Shown here one piece after another: positions 45,482 through 57,716 of a stretch of 64,000 bases of DNA (positions are counted from its first letter, which is position 1; every line of letters begins with the position of its first letter). The notes under the pieces are model-generated. The model was not told the DNA's origin and did no database searches. It saw only the letters and a program-made list of their open reading frames with translations. This stretch comes from Parastagonospora avenae f. sp. tritici 18332-5. Taxonomy: Eukaryota > Ascomycota > Dothideomycetes > Pleosporales > Phaeosphaeriaceae. The stretch covers positions 1-64,000 of the forward strand of contig JAFJTR010000116.1 in the NCBI GenBank assembly GCA_022559985.1, given 5' to 3'. A program made the translations under genes and the position numbers.

Positions 45482-46090
45482 CTCAGGCAGCTCCTCCACA
45501 GTTGTACAGACTCCCCAGCTTTTGATGCTCGAAAAGGTATCGCTTGCACAGTGGGCGGATGTGTGGGAGACCGGAGTGCATCAATGTCACGCGTCGTTGT
45601 GCCGTCGCACCGAAGGATACGCTAGAAGTCGACGGTGGTGTTCTTGTGCCTGACGGACCGGCTAGCGTCCAGTAAGGAATGTCACCGTGGACCAGGCTTT
45701 GGCGGTGATGTACTGCTGGGTGTGAAGGATCGTCAGTCGGACCGAGGACTGCGCCGGTAGATGGGCATGAAAGCAGGACCTCGTGGACGCGGAGCCGACA
45801 TGTGGGGTGCATGAAACGGTCGTGCATCCGGATTAGGAAGCTGGAAGAAGAAAATATAGACGTCAACTCTTCCTGTCAAATACACTGGCTTAGTTGCTTT
45901 CCAATCTCCGTGCAGCGCGCGTGAAATCCTCGGTGATGCGATGAAATGCTAGCAAAGAGTGCGGGATGCACTGTCGTTCGGCCAGAAAGGAGGTTGCAAG
46001 CTCCAGATCTGACCTCGGATCTGATTTTCGCGTTGCGGGGCATCGCAATCTAGCAAATCGTCGCACGGAAGTTAGATTAAAGGCGCGGGC

Positions 46091-46101
46091 CGGAAATACT
46101 A
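46091..46101 (+). promoter_or_regulatory. Candidate AmyR-like half site in the shared amylase/LPMO promoter
   Basis: CGGAAATACTA resembles the CGGAAATTTAA-type site bound by Aspergillus AmyR, the regulator of starch genes. It lies in the 1-kb divergent spacer. It is one motif with mismatches, so the evidence is weak. Confidence 0.25.
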
Positions 46102-46297
46102 GTCTCTCTTGTGATCGTTATGTTTACTGTAGCTAGTATTGCTCTGGACGAGGACGTTATTGTACCCCGACATCTGCCCAATGGAAACGAGCCTCGGACA
46201 TGCCACTATGAGAAGGTGTAGCACGCTGTAGATGCAAGCGAACATCGTGGATAGATGAAGTCGCGACATATAACGACGTGATGAGTGCGTGCATTGC

Positions 46298-46305
46298 TTT
46301 ATAAG
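46298..46305 (+). promoter_or_regulatory. TATA box of the AA13 gene
   Basis: TTTATAAG, about 100 bp upstream of the ATG at 46402. Confidence 0.55.
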
Positions 46306-46401
46306 AACAGCGAAAGTTGGTTCTCTCTTTGTCCGCCTCCAGTGTAATTTGCCTCATCTCGCAGCTACTCTCATTGAGCAGCTTAGGATCCTCGAGCCAA
46401 T

Positions 46402-47623
46402 ATGCGACCTTCTTACAGTCTTCTTTTCGCCCTTGCGGCCTGTGTTCGAGGACATGGCTACCTCTCGTTTCCCATGAGTCGAACAGGACTCAATGCTCAA
46501 TCCGGCGCCGATACCTGCCCGGAGTGCACGATCTTGGAACCCGTCACCGCATGGCCTGATCTAGACAGCGCTGCTGTTGGGCGAAGTGGTCCTTGTGGAT
46601 ACAATGCGAGAGTTTCGGCGGACTGTAGGTTTCGCCGACCCGAAGAACTCGGTCCCGTGCTGACGCCCCCTCGCAGACAACCAGCCTGGCCCAAGATGGG
46701 GTGGTCAGCCTGTCATTACCTATACGGCTGGCGATGTCGTAGACGTGCAGTGGTGTCTCGATAACAATGGCGACCATGGCGGTATGTTCGCGTATCGTAT
46801 CTGCCAGAACCAGGCCCTCGTCGATAAGTTCTTACAACCGGGCTACCTTCCCACAGAAGCCGAGAAGCAAGCCGCTGAAGACTGTTTCGAAGCAGGCACG
46901 CTCAAATGCACCGACGTTGCCGGACAAAATTGTGGTTTCAATCCAGACTGTCAACAAGGTCAGCCATGCTGGCGCAATGACTGGTTTACCTGCAAAGGTT
47001 TCCAAGAAGGCAGCAAATGCCGCGGAGTAGACAACGCGCCCATAAACTCCTGCTTTACCAGCATTGCCGGTGGATACACTGTCAGCTCCAAGATCAAGAT
47101 ACCGAACTACACCTCCAACCACACATTGTTGTCCTTCAAGTGGAACTCGTTCCAGACACCGCAGATCTACTTGACCTGTGCGGACATCAAAATTGCAGGT
47201 ACAGGTAGCGGAACCTCCCCGAAGCCTTCGACATCCAGCAAGCCTGTGATACCCACCACATCCACCAAAGCAGTTCCCAGTGCATCCGCAACTGGCTGTG
47301 CGACACCAGTCTCAACCGTTGCCGTTACCTTGAATTCGAAGAGCACAACTTCGGTTGGCCAGACGATCAAGATCGCCGGCTCCATCTCGCAGCTCGGAAG
47401 CTGGAATACGGCTAATGCGCCAGCGCTCTCTGCGGATAGATATACATCGTCCAATCCGCTCTGGGCGACGACGATCAATCTACCAGCAGGAGCAAGCTTC
47501 GAATACAAGTTCATTCGGGTTGAGAGCAGTGGTGCGGTCACATATGAGTCTGGCGCAAATCGTGCGTACACAGTGCCGAGAGGGTGTGAAGGAAAGGTGA
47601 CGGTCGATACACAATGGAAGTAG
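46402..47623 (+). CDS. AA13 starch-active lytic polysaccharide monooxygenase with CBM20
   Basis: This copper enzyme oxidatively cleaves starch chains, boosting amylases. Exons 46402-46624 and 46677-47623 (52-bp intron, GTAGGT...CGCAG) give 389 aa. The signal peptide MRPSYSLLFALAACVRG would be cleaved to expose His18 (HGYLSFPMSR), the first histidine-brace ligand. The second, in NNGDHGGMF, is His108, which is residue 91 of the mature protein, as in the Aspergillus oryzae AA13 structure. The axial tyrosine is probably Tyr239 (QIYLTCADI). Many cysteines are conserved (CGFNPDCQQGQPCWRNDWFTC). A Ser/Thr/Pro linker and a CBM20 follow from about residue 285 to the end (AVTLNSKSTTSVGQ, QLGSWNTANAPAL, FEYKFIRV). 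It is divergently paired with the CBM20 alpha-amylase. Confidence 0.95.
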
Positions 47624-49019
47624 TGAAAGTTAATGCTTCAGTATAGGTGCGAAATGAGGATGGTCGATATCGTTCGGTATTTGATGCCTAGTTCTTACTG
47701 TACCACGTGATCCTTAGATCATCTACCAACAGTATTGGCAGGAAGGTCAAGACCTTGGTATCGGAAGCTTTCGGTGCTTATGCTTCAGGAGAGTTATACA
47801 AGACACTCGCGATATTCAGTATTCATCGAATCGGCGTTTCAGCAATCTTGGAGTTGTGACCTCGATCATGGCCTCAAGGCACAGTAAATGCGGGCGTTAT
47901 TGGCAACGTCTTTTCACCCGTACGCAGCGAGAGCGTCTCCAGAATTGTTGTTTTTGGTTCATCAGCATTGACCACATTCCCAGCTCTTATGCAAGGATAG
48001 ACTTTCATCCCTTCACTCAGTGGCGTTATCTCATTTCGGGACCCAGGGCTTGTGCTGACTGGGGGAAACCACGAATCTCCTTGCGCAAAGTCAAAGATGA
48101 ATTATATGTAAGTTATATAAATACATCCATCATGATTCACGTCGGGGTCGTCGGACGTATTGCAGAATGAATCGAAGAGCAGGCCTTGGCGGAGAAGTTG
48201 TCGTGGTACACACGTTATTTTTTGTCGACATTGTTCAAGGTCCTAAAGTGAGAGGGTTTAAAAGCGATGGCTTTTACCTTTGAGATGAGAACAATGTGAT
48301 GAGCCTGATGGAGAGTGTGGAGAAAAGGTCAAGTTCCAACGCCTGGGCGGCCAAACTGCGGGGAAAGCTAATCTATAATGAGGCTTAGCTCGGCTGACTC
48401 AAATCTCCCGCCGCTCAGATAATCATGATCACAACAACGCCTCCGCCGTATACATACGTTACTAACGCGGGCACTGCATCTCACCAACTCGTTCGAGTGA
48501 CGGTAATTTTCCGGCCTAATCTCTGTGCATTCGGTGGCATTGTGCGATACTGCCCCACTTTGTGTTGCTTTGCCTGTCGGTTGTGAGCATATCGTCGCAA
48601 TTGTAGTAGACAGGAGCGGCGAGGCTTATTCATGTGAGCATAGCTTTGCGGATAACGGAGACGCAAAATGCATCTCAGCGTCCTTGTTTGGAACCGCTTA
48701 CCAACAGTAAATCTCGGTGAGATGACGTTTTAACCCCTCACACAAGAAACGCCATGCAAGAGCTATAACCAGAATAGCAGGCCAAGCTTATATCTGCTGG
48801 GTATCCTGGTCTTGGACGAAGGATACATAGATTTGATCCGTGTTTCTGGAATGATTCCCTGTCCTTATTCAGGCAAGAATGGGCGTCATTATGCCGAATG
48901 CCGCAAGTACAGCATGCTCAGTGATAAGCACTTAGGCGATGATAGTTGTATAAAGCCGTCGTCAAGGGAGACACATCCATTGTCGCACCTTCATTGAGCG
49001 TTTCGAGGCGGAAGCGATC
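47624..49019. other. 1.4-kb intergenic region
   Basis: No supported gene is seen. It contains the AA13 3' flank and the upstream region of the carboxypeptidase gene. Confidence 0.5.
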
Positions 49020-50493
49020 ATGAGGTTCAAACTCAACTTTCTCTGGCTTTCGCTTGCCGCTGGTGCAACCATTCGCAGCCCAGTTGCAAGCGAACATGAT
49101 GGATCCAGAGTCTACCGCGTCAAAGCTGGTCGACAGGCAACTTCCGTTCAGAAGAGATTGGCTGGAATAGCATCGAACACATGGGATCAAGCTCATGGTA
49201 ACCTCGACGTCGTTGTTCCGCGTGATCAGATCGACGCATTTGAGGCTCTCGGATTGAACACCCGCATTATGCATTCTGACCTGGGAGAGTCAATTGCGAA
49301 AGAGTCCATGGTGAAGAGGAAGAACTGGAAGCGACAAGCGAACGACTCCCAGGATCCATGGTTTGACAGCTACCATCCATACGACGATGTACGTCTTAGA
49401 ATTCCGTTCCAGGTCAACGTTGGCTGACTTTGTCGTTCAAACAGCATGTCGAGTGGTGGCGCGAGCTTCAAGCTTCGTTTCCGAACCAATCCAACTGGAC
49501 AAGCTCTGGAACATCGTATGAGGGCAGGGACATCTTCGGGGTACATTTATGGGGAAAGGACGGACCAGGAAAGCCTGCAGTGCTTTTCCACGGTACCGTA
49601 CACGCTCGCGAGTGGATCAGCGCACCGTAAGCAGGGCTTGATCTGATACAAAAACATTTCTAACAACATTAGCACCGTTGAATACGTAACGCAGCAGCTC
49701 ATCCAGGGCTACAAGTCTGGTGACAATGCCACTCAGTCGTTCTTGGACAAATACGACTTTTACATTTTTCCCTTCGTTAACCCTGATGGTAAGAATTGTT
49801 ATCCACCTAAAACTTTCATTGCGACTCATACCTCTAGGCTTCGTCTACACTCAAACGACGAATCGTTTGTGGCGCAAGAATCGCCAGCCCCCTCCAGCTG
49901 ACGCAGCCAACCAGACCTGTTTCGGACGAGACATCAACCGAAATTGGGAGGCCTTTTGGGATGCCGACCCACGTGGAGCGTCGCCGGACCCTTGCTCGGA
50001 GGTCTACCGTGGAGTTCGACCTCGTGACGCGCCTGAGAACGCTGGCCTTGACGACTTCATGCGCAAGATCCGTGATACTCAGACCATCAAGCTCTACATC
50101 GACTGGCACAGCTACTCTCAGCTATTCCTCTTCCCCTTCGGCTCCAAAGAGACGTTGTATGCGCCAGAGCTCGGCAAATGGACGCAGGCCGCTGCGCTCA
50201 TGAGTGAAGCTATCCGTGCGAATTCTCGAAATGCCACGACATTTACGTTCGGGCCTAGTGGCGCCGTCCTGTATCCAACTACGGGCTTTGCTGTTGATCA
50301 CATCTACACCATCGGGCGTGCGGAGTGGGCATACACAATTGAGTTACCCGACTATGGCGACTTTGGCTTCGTCTTGCCACCGGAGAGGATCAGGCCGGCT
50401 GTGGAGGAACAGTGGGTTGGACAGCAAGTGCTTCTCAGCCTTCTCGACGAAGAATTTTTTACTCAGCCTGGCCCAGGCACTCTTACTCTGTAA
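49020..50493 (+). CDS. Secreted M14A metallocarboxypeptidase (procarboxypeptidase A type)
   Basis: This zinc exopeptidase removes C-terminal residues from peptides outside the cell. Exons 49020-49388, 49445-49626, 49673-49788 and 49838-50493 join in frame to 440 aa. An N-terminal signal (MRFKLNFLWLSLAAGATI) and an activation propeptide of about 100 residues (YRVKAGRQATSVQKRLAG, NLDVVVPRDQIDAFEALGL) precede the catalytic domain. Zinc ligands are His and Glu in FHGTVHAREWISAP (about 176 and 179) and His in LYIDWHSYSQ. Substrate-binding DINRNWE and the catalytic Glu in YTIELPDYGDFGF are present. All essential residues are intact. A role in extracellular protein digestion is inferred. The dibasic KRKNWKRQ before the mature domain suggests proteolytic activation. 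Confidence 0.93.
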
Positions 50494-51029
50494 GTAGGTA
50501 TGGACGTTTGCAACCCAACGTCGCTTCGGACCTAGATACATCAACATGCCGCAACATCGCTTCGTTCAGCGTGCAATGGAGACATTGACAACATTAAATT
50601 TCTGCAGCTCTCACCTATTGGCGACGTGCTGCGCCTGCCAAGGTAATTTTCTCAGTTTTGGTGAACTTGTCAGGACGCAGGTCCGCACCCGCTACGCCAT
50701 GCAGCCAAAAAGGAACGTATAATCGATGAACATCGATTATATGTGCGGAACAGTATATATTGTACAGGCCGCAGCCGTCGCACGAGGCTTTTCGCCTTAC
50801 GTGCGCGCGTACGCCTTACAACAACAAAGTCCGTCGACGCGCTCCACATGAGATGACGCTAAGGCTTCAAATTGCTAGAGCAAACGCGCAGACAAGTGAA
50901 GGTGAACGCGACTCTCGTGGCAGCTTGAGGTGGTGAATTGTAGATGGGCGGTAGCATATACTCCGCATCTCGTCCTCACGCTCATCCTCATCGCTCACAC
51001 GCACCGCTTGATCGGATCAACTAGTGCGG
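50494..51029. other. Intergenic spacer
   Basis: No gene is seen. It contains the downstream flank of the carboxypeptidase gene and the promoter of the next gene. Confidence 0.45.
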
Positions 51030-53335
51030 ATGATGGGTGAGCTTCAGCAGGAGCAGTATTCGGACCTCATTTATCGTGGACGACGAGCCCTCTCCTTTCC
51101 TATCTACGAACCGCTAGACAAACCCGCCAACAACATGGGCCGTTCCTACCGAACGCTGTCGCCGAGACGAGAGCCATACTATGCTGAAGGTAGGTCTACT
51201 CTCCATGAGCGTCGTTTTCGAACGTCACTGACAGCAGCGCAGGCGAAGAAATAACCCCGAAGCTCAAGCTAAACCTCCGGCGTCCCATCATGATGGATAC
51301 TCCGCCAGGCTCACCGAGTGACGGCTTTAACCCATCAGGAACACCGACTAAGCAGACGGTGTCGACGATAAGCACGTTCGGGCTTTTGACGCCTTGCACG
51401 CCTAACTTTGGCGACTTTTTCCGTCACACTCCAGCAAGTCCTGCCACTCTAAGCCGGGTTGACGATTCTCCTGTCGGAGAACAGCATGACGGCGACGTCG
51501 GCACCAATGTAGACGACGGTTACGATTCGGATGAGCCACTTGCAACTCAGTTTGACAAGCTGCAACAGCAGATTCGAGACGCTGAGCTCGCTGCAAGCCT
51601 TAGCGAAGAAGCTATTTCCGGTCGAAGCCGTCGGAGCACGCGCTTGGCACTGAAGGACGTTGTCAAAGGTAAGCTTTCATGTCTGATCTCGAGACTGTAT
51701 AGTAACGTTTAGCTAGCCGTCCCCACCAAACCCGTCGAGGGCGCTGCAACTATCGAGTCGAAGAAGCCAGCAAGCCCCGTTGCACCGGCTCGAAATGTCT
51801 CTTCTCCAGAGTCGAGCTTGGCAGCAGATGCAGTTGTGCATCTTCCACCAGATGTCAATCCTGCCGTTCTCACGTTGGACTGGCAGCTCCAATACCCTCC
51901 TGGCGGCAGCACGCATCCCAGTTATCCATACCCGCAGATGGACCCCCGCCTGTTCTTCGATCCCGTGCACGTGCCCATCGTCGACGGTCTACCCAACGTC
52001 TTCCGCGTTGCGCCCCTACTCTTGCCGATTGGATGGCGCCATGTCTCATGGTCTGGGTTCTTGCCGATTGTGTTCGATCCGTATCAGCAAGCGTTCAAGC
52101 TGACTCCTATCGGACCGCTCCCACTCCCATGCGAAGAAGTTCATCAGGGCGGTTTGGCGAAGTATGTGCCGGGCGGCAAGGAACATCCTGAAGCAGGGCT
52201 GCTACCCGATGTCGTACCCCTTAGCGACGGCTTAGATGTGTTGTACAACTTCGAAGGTGTTGATTGGACTTTGCCATGGCCAAAGGGCGGGAACTTCGAC
52301 GGCTCAAGAGCGGACGGAATGTCTTCGGCTACAAGAGGCTACCCATCACCAACGTCCAGCGCGGGAGCACGGTCAGCAATAGCCAAGCCGGCAATCTTGC
52401 ACTATGTCGAAGATCGAGACTGTCCAGACAACGTCATCGACATCCATGACGCTTGGCGCTCGATTGCTGAAAAATGCGATGCATCATTCTTCAGGTTTGA
52501 ACCTACTTCAGGCAAGTCTTGGAAGAACACGGGCATTACAGCCACCACCAAGAAAATGAAGCAACCCATTGCGAGCCTCTTAGCCTCCGCCCTTGCCCAG
52601 ACCATCGCATCGCCTGCCAATCCCATTGCGAGCTACCTGATCAAGCAGAACAAGAGAGAGTTTTGCCAGTTCAAAAGCGTCTCCCCACCTGTGCACGTCA
52701 ATATAACGCTTCTCGGAGATATTGAGTTCACCCTGAAAGAGCTACTTTGCTTCTTTCCGTCACACTACATGTGGCGCAAGGGTGGCGACCGTCTCTTCAG
52801 GTCAGGTATGCCCAACGGAGACATCGCAGCCATGCTCAACATGACGCGTCAGCTTTCGGGCGATTCGAGCAAAAAGACAGATGCGATCAGCCGCGTTCTC
52901 AACTACGAGACAGCATCCGACGGTTCCGGCGAAAAGGTCCGCATTGTGCGCTACAATGATGAAACAGAAGCACACGGGTATACAGCGGAGGGATGGACTT
53001 TTGACGCGTGGGAGCTCATCGACTACCCAATCCTTGCTCTAGCACACGGCGTCGTCACTTTGCCTGAAGGTCCTGATGCCGGACCATTGACAGAACTTAT
53101 CAAGTACTGCGAGGAGAATGGAAAATATAACGTCATGCTTGGTCAAGTGTCAGGTGCGCTTCAAGAGGCGGGCATCTCGTCACTGATCGAGTCGAGTGAA
53201 GGAACGTGTCCGGACAAAGAGGTGTTGCACAGGCATGCTGCAATGCTGAAGGAGGACAAGAAGAGGGTCAAGGAGACACTGAAGCGGTCGGCGGAGGAGG
53301 CTGGCAGCAAGCCTAAGAGAATGAAGTTCGAGTAG
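51030..53335 (+). CDS. Unknown protein, member A of a local three-gene paralogue family
   Basis: Exons 51030-51189, 51243-51668 and 51717-53335 (53- and 48-bp introns) give 734 aa; an in-frame ATG at 51135 (AACAACATGG) is the alternative start (699 aa). The N-terminal 230 residues are low-complexity Ser/Pro/Thr-rich, including SRRSTRLALKDV. A proline/aromatic-rich module follows (DWQLQYPPGG, VFRVAPLLLPIGWRHVSWSG). The C-terminal third carries the family signature: IEFTLKELLCFFPSHYMW with DRLFRSGMPNGDIAAMLN, and later LAHGVVTLPEGPDAGPLTEL followed by IKYCEENG. It ends in a basic coiled-coil tail with a likely nuclear signal (KPKRMKFE). No known domain is recognised. Nuclear location is an inference. 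Confidence 0.8.
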
Positions 53336-53573
53336 ACGGCGACGGTGACGGTGCAGGATGACTAGATTTGGAAGCACCTCGGTGCTTGGCACGATGCGTT
53401 TGCAGGTGAGTTTGAAAAGATTTGAACAAATTCGGCACAACTTCACTCGCAAAGTTTGCAGCAGCTAGGTTGCAACATCCGCCATCGATTGGAAACCTTT
53501 ACCCCATAGTTTTGCAATAAATTCAAATTGATGAAAACCGTGCGACCCCTTTCAATGAGTGTAAGGCATCGCA

Positions 53574-53948
53574 TTAACGACACCAAGTCCGCAGGCCGGC
53601 GCAGGTGATGGACATCCACCCTTCGATCCGATATAACATCCAATGGCTGCAGCATGCTTCATTAGACATTTCTGTCGTCTGCGTCAGCATGTTCACACCA
53701 TCGCAACACAGGTTCCTTACCTCGTTCTCGCTAAGCAAATTCATAGGTACGATCGGCTGCGGGCAATTGCACGGCTCTTTGAACGTCGGTGTGTGCTCAT
53801 GATGATGATGTTTCGTCCTGTTGCCCCGATGCGTCTTGTTCGGCGGTGCATCCGCAGTCGGCACAAGGCTAGCCGCCGGCGCAGCCCACGGCCAGGGCTT
53901 CGCAGCGACAACAGTCGCGGAGACAATCGCAATGATTTCGAAACGCAT
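53574..53948 (-). CDS. Small secreted cysteine-rich protein (effector-like)
   Basis: This 124-aa protein starts at ATG 53948 with MRFEIIAIVSATVVAA as a signal peptide. The mature part has a His-rich stretch (TKHHHHEHTPT) followed by eight cysteines in the order CxC ... CC ... CC ... C ... C (EPCNCPQP, RNLCCDG, EACCSHW, SITCAG, TWC). Size, signal peptide and paired cysteines fit a disulphide-stabilised extracellular protein. The spacing is not that of a hydrophobin. No family is recognised, so effector or antimicrobial roles are conjecture. A run of in-frame alternatives upstream to 53972 starts with GTG and is ignored. Confidence 0.62.
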   Translation of the reverse strand: MRFEIIAIVSATVVAAKPWPWAAPAASLVPTADAPPNKTHRGNRTKHHHHEHTPTFKEPCNCPQPIVPMNLLSENEVRNLCCDGVNMLTQTTEMSNEACCSHWMLYRIEGWMSITCAGLRTWCR

Positions 53949-55624
53949 GCTGATCGCTGATGCTGGACTCAAACGTGGTGGTGCTTGTCAGTGCGAAGAA
54001 GAGCCAAGATCACGAACCACAAATGCGGGATCCTACGACTTTTCTACATTTTGACAGTGCGCCACGCGGCTTGCAGGCTGTACGGGTGTCTTGCAGGCCA
54101 AGTACGCGGCTCAATATGTTTTGATGAATGTTGCATTTCGCGTTGCAGTAGAGCGGGCCACTGGGGACTAGGCCGGCTAAAGAGGCGCATCTCAATATAG
54201 CAATACGTGATCGATGTGCTGGGCCCGATTGGCGGACGGGAGGAATCTGGGGAAGAGCCTGTTCTCGATGCATTGTTAGCAGATGGGGGCGAGTTGTAAC
54301 GGCAATAACGATACGAGGCTGGGCCTTTCGTAGTTCAGGATTCCGGTTCAGTGAATGCCTTTATTTCGAAGTTTGAAAGACGTCGATTCTTGAGTATAAC
54401 TCCAGAGGTTCTAGATTGTGCAAGCGCTTTTCGTGGAGACGTTCTGTCGCTGAAAATACAGTCAGTACATTTCTTCTGAGGGCATCGGAAGACACCCTGT
54501 TGGCTTCCAGAAGTATGGATGTATCGATTTCCTTGTTTGATGATACGCGTCTCTATTCGCTTGCGCCATGACCTGACACGCGATGGATGGAGAGAAAGAA
54601 GCCGTGCATTTCACGTGTCGGTGAACACGCTAGCCTTAACGGCCACCAGATCAAGCTAGTGCATTCCTCGAGTCTCACGGGCATTTCGAGGCTTCAGCGC
54701 TTCCATCTCAGCACTCATCACTTATCGATGTAGACACAACATCTCGACTTCACATCTTCTTTCGTCTGCTCCACGATAGCGATCCCTGTCATCATCGGCG
54801 AAACCTAAATGTCTAGGGTCACCAATGCTATTGTCGCAGGGCAGCTTCGTCTCTCCAATGCGCACTCGACGTTGTTCTTACCCAGGTATCATGTTCAGTC
54901 GCCTAATGGAAATTGTATTTGCTGCTTTGTGTCGGCCATAGGGCTTATTCCTTGGCGCATGAGTGATGACCCAGGTTCCGTTTTCACCTAGGCCTGTTTC
55001 GGCCTAGCTCCTTCACCCTCTCTCTTTTGCGTATAGAGGCTCTCTCTCCCATAGCCTAATAGATTATGATTCTCCTCAACCTCTACGCTTGACACTTTGG
55101 TACCCCCCATTTTGCGATGTGTAGGGAAAGTATTTTTGCTTTCTTCGCTCCTGTCTAGGACGTTGCCCCTTATGAACGCAGCGCTGAAGCAACACAAGTC
55201 GATATGGCGCGAACACAAATACCAGCTTCGACACAATGCACCAATATCAAGAGCAAGGTATTCTCCGAAGCATTGTGCTGGATGCAGCTCTCTTTGTCTT
55301 GTGCAACCCTTTGTAGTTTCACCCTACCACCCTTCAGATTTTCACAATGTCTTTCAACCATTTTCAACAACGGTGCTACCTACTCGAGGTACTCATTTCA
55401 CTTTCGCATGCGCTGTTGCCTTCGTGACAGTACAATGCCACACGCGTTGTGAATTGACATTTCTCTACCAATAATCGAACAATCCTATTCCTACAAAGCT
55501 TCCCACAAGAGCATCCCAAGCTCAAATTACATTTCCGCTCTACCAACCGAAAATAAGAGAAAACTTCACCGATCACCTAGCAAAGTTTTTCTATCACTGA
55601 CCAAATCGAAAACGCTCAGCAACG
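53949..55624. other. 1.7-kb intergenic region
   Basis: No supported gene is seen. The last 300 bp before 55625 is pyrimidine-rich, as in fungal 5' UTRs. Confidence 0.5.
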
Positions 55625-57286
55625 ATGAAATACACTCGTACTGACCGCTTAAGTTACCAGGAGCGTTCCATGTCTCCCGAGGTCTCACCTACACGTCTGG
55701 ACTTTGCGCATCACGCGGCAGTGGCTTCACGGACTCAACCTGCACTTGCAGTTCTGCCATCACTGAAATTGGTATCTGCCCATGCCGGAACTTCGCAGCT
55801 CACACATGCAAATGTCTTGGGCATGCTGAAAGAAGCAAAGGCGGATGCTACGGAACGGTATGCTTCGACTCCCCACCTGCTGGACCTTCTCCAGCTGGCT
55901 TATGATGGACGTATCGATGACTGTAGAGCAAAGAGACGTGGGCCTGTTGAGATTCTGCGGTCATGTGCTCTCAATGAGCGTAAATTGTTCAACAGCTATA
56001 ACATTCATCGCATGGGAGGCCTAGAGAACAAACTGGATCCTGACATCGAGGAAGATCTGGAGTCGTTCCCATTTCGCTGTACAGTCGTAACATGCGGCTT
56101 CCATTCACTGGCCGAGGATCTGAAGCCCATTCGTCAGTCAAATGCACATGCGAAGGCCAATGACGTGCAATATCGGAAACACGCTGCGTTTTCTGAGGTC
56201 CCACGCGCGGAGCTTACAAAGGACAAGACGGACAAGAACACCTACAACAAGCTGCAAGGTGCACCGCCCGCCAACCTCGCCTTTCCAGCCGGTAACTTCA
56301 CTATTCCCGAAATTGCGGCATTCCATCCCGAAGCGATCAAGTCCTGGGATATGATTGACCGCTTCTGCGCAAATGGAGGATCGTCAGCCGTCTATACGGC
56401 TATGATAAATCACTACCGAATCATGCCTCGCGGCCCGGTGACAAACAACAGCGTCTACCGCATGATGAAGGGCCCCATGCAGAAGCGCGGAACTGTCGAT
56501 GAGAAGTTCAAGGACTGGACTGTTGGCATTCACAACAATATCGAAGGCCTTGAAGAGGTCGATCCTGAGAGCATCAGCGTCACCGGCTTTCGTACCCCTA
56601 TGGATGGCAAGAACCCATGCGTAGCCTCGCCAATCCCTATTCGGAATTTCGCCAATGGTATAAAGACGTTCCCCACTGGCCCCGATGCTTTGGATCTGAC
56701 CCGCGCTGTCCAGTACTGCCAGAATCATCCGGACGAGCAGTGGGTGTACCCGACCGACTATGAGCGTCTTATCAACCTAATAGGTCCAGCCACGGTGAAG
56801 CGAGCTCATCTTGATGGTGCAGCTTTTGTTCGTTACACCACAATCAAGTTGGCTGCTGGCGTCAAGAACGTCGTCGGCCGCAAGCGCGATGGACGGGGTC
56901 GTCTGCAGAAGGAAGACTCGGAAGAGGAAGACTACCCAGATACTGATTCTGACGACGAATCCGATTCCGATATTGACTTAAACGCCATGGATCAGCGTGG
57001 TAACAAGCGCAAGGCTTTCTTCAATGTATCCGATGAATCTGACGAAGGTTATGAGTCTCGCAACACCTCAGGCAAACGTCCAAAGCTCGCGCCGCGACGT
57101 CTTAACAAGCAGTCAACACTGCGCATGCTCTCCGATGATGACATCGATTCTGAATCTGATAGCGAGCTCTACCAGGGCCCGAAGAAGATGAAGAAGATTG
57201 CAGAAGTTCGCCGCTCGGGACGCGCTACCAAAGTCACACAGTCGTACTTGGTTCATCTGGACGATGTGATGGACGAGGAGGAGTAA
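55625..57286 (+). CDS. Unknown protein, member B of the local paralogue family
   Basis: This intronless frame of 553 aa starts at ATG 55625 (MKYTRTDRLSYQERSMSPEV). The family signature begins near residue 220: FTIPEIAAFHPEAIKSWDM with DRFCANGGSSAVYTAMINHY, and later NFANGIKTFPTGPDALDLTR followed by AVQYCQNHPDEQWVYPTDYE. The second half matches member C well in the block LDGAAFVRYTTI against LDEAAVARFDTI. The C-terminus is acidic, with serial DSD/ESD stretches (DSEEEDYPDTDSDDESDSD) and basic patches (KRPKLAPRR, KKMKK), as in nuclear chromatin-associated proteins. No known domain is recognised. Confidence 0.82.
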   Translation: MKYTRTDRLSYQERSMSPEVSPTRLDFAHHAAVASRTQPALAVLPSLKLVSAHAGTSQLTHANVLGMLKEAKADATERYASTPHLLDLLQLAYDGRIDDCRAKRRGPVEILRSCALNERKLFNSYNIHRMGGLENKLDPDIEEDLESFPFRCTVVTCGFHSLAEDLKPIRQSNAHAKANDVQYRKHAAFSEVPRAELTKDKTDKNTYNKLQGAPPANLAFPAGNFTIPEIAAFHPEAIKSWDMIDRFCANGGSSAVYTAMINHYRIMPRGPVTNNSVYRMMKGPMQKRGTVDEKFKDWTVGIHNNIEGLEEVDPESISVTGFRTPMDGKNPCVASPIPIRNFANGIKTFPTGPDALDLTRAVQYCQNHPDEQWVYPTDYERLINLIGPATVKRAHLDGAAFVRYTTIKLAAGVKNVVGRKRDGRGRLQKEDSEEEDYPDTDSDDESDSDIDLNAMDQRGNKRKAFFNVSDESDEGYESRNTSGKRPKLAPRRLNKQSTLRMLSDDDIDSESDSELYQGPKKMKKIAEVRRSGRATKVTQSYLVHLDDVMDEEE

Positions 57287-57716
57287 GACGATGACTATGC
57301 ATTTGAACCTGCAGGCTCCGTATGAACCTTCAGGCCTGTGCCTCATTATTATTCCTGTATCACTTCACTATCGCAAAGCAAGTATCGCTGCCTTACGCGC
57401 ACCACTAATGTGGTGGCCCGGCAATGTAGCATAGCACAATCTCACATGAAAAAGTCGTTAATTTCTTCACTTTATATAATCAAAGTTTACATTCTATACT
57501 GTTCTCTCACTCGTTATACGAGGCGGCTGCGGTGTGTCTGTGCATACTAGTATTTGCCTCTTCTGAAAATACCCCGCCTTCACCTTCACTGCTCCCCGTG
57601 CCAGGTCTTGGCGGCCGTGTCTATGAGTTTAGCGTTGACCCACGCTTTCTCTCACCACGACCACCGCAACTTTGATTCGCCTCAGCGCACAAAGCATACG
57701 TGCTCTAGCAGCACTA

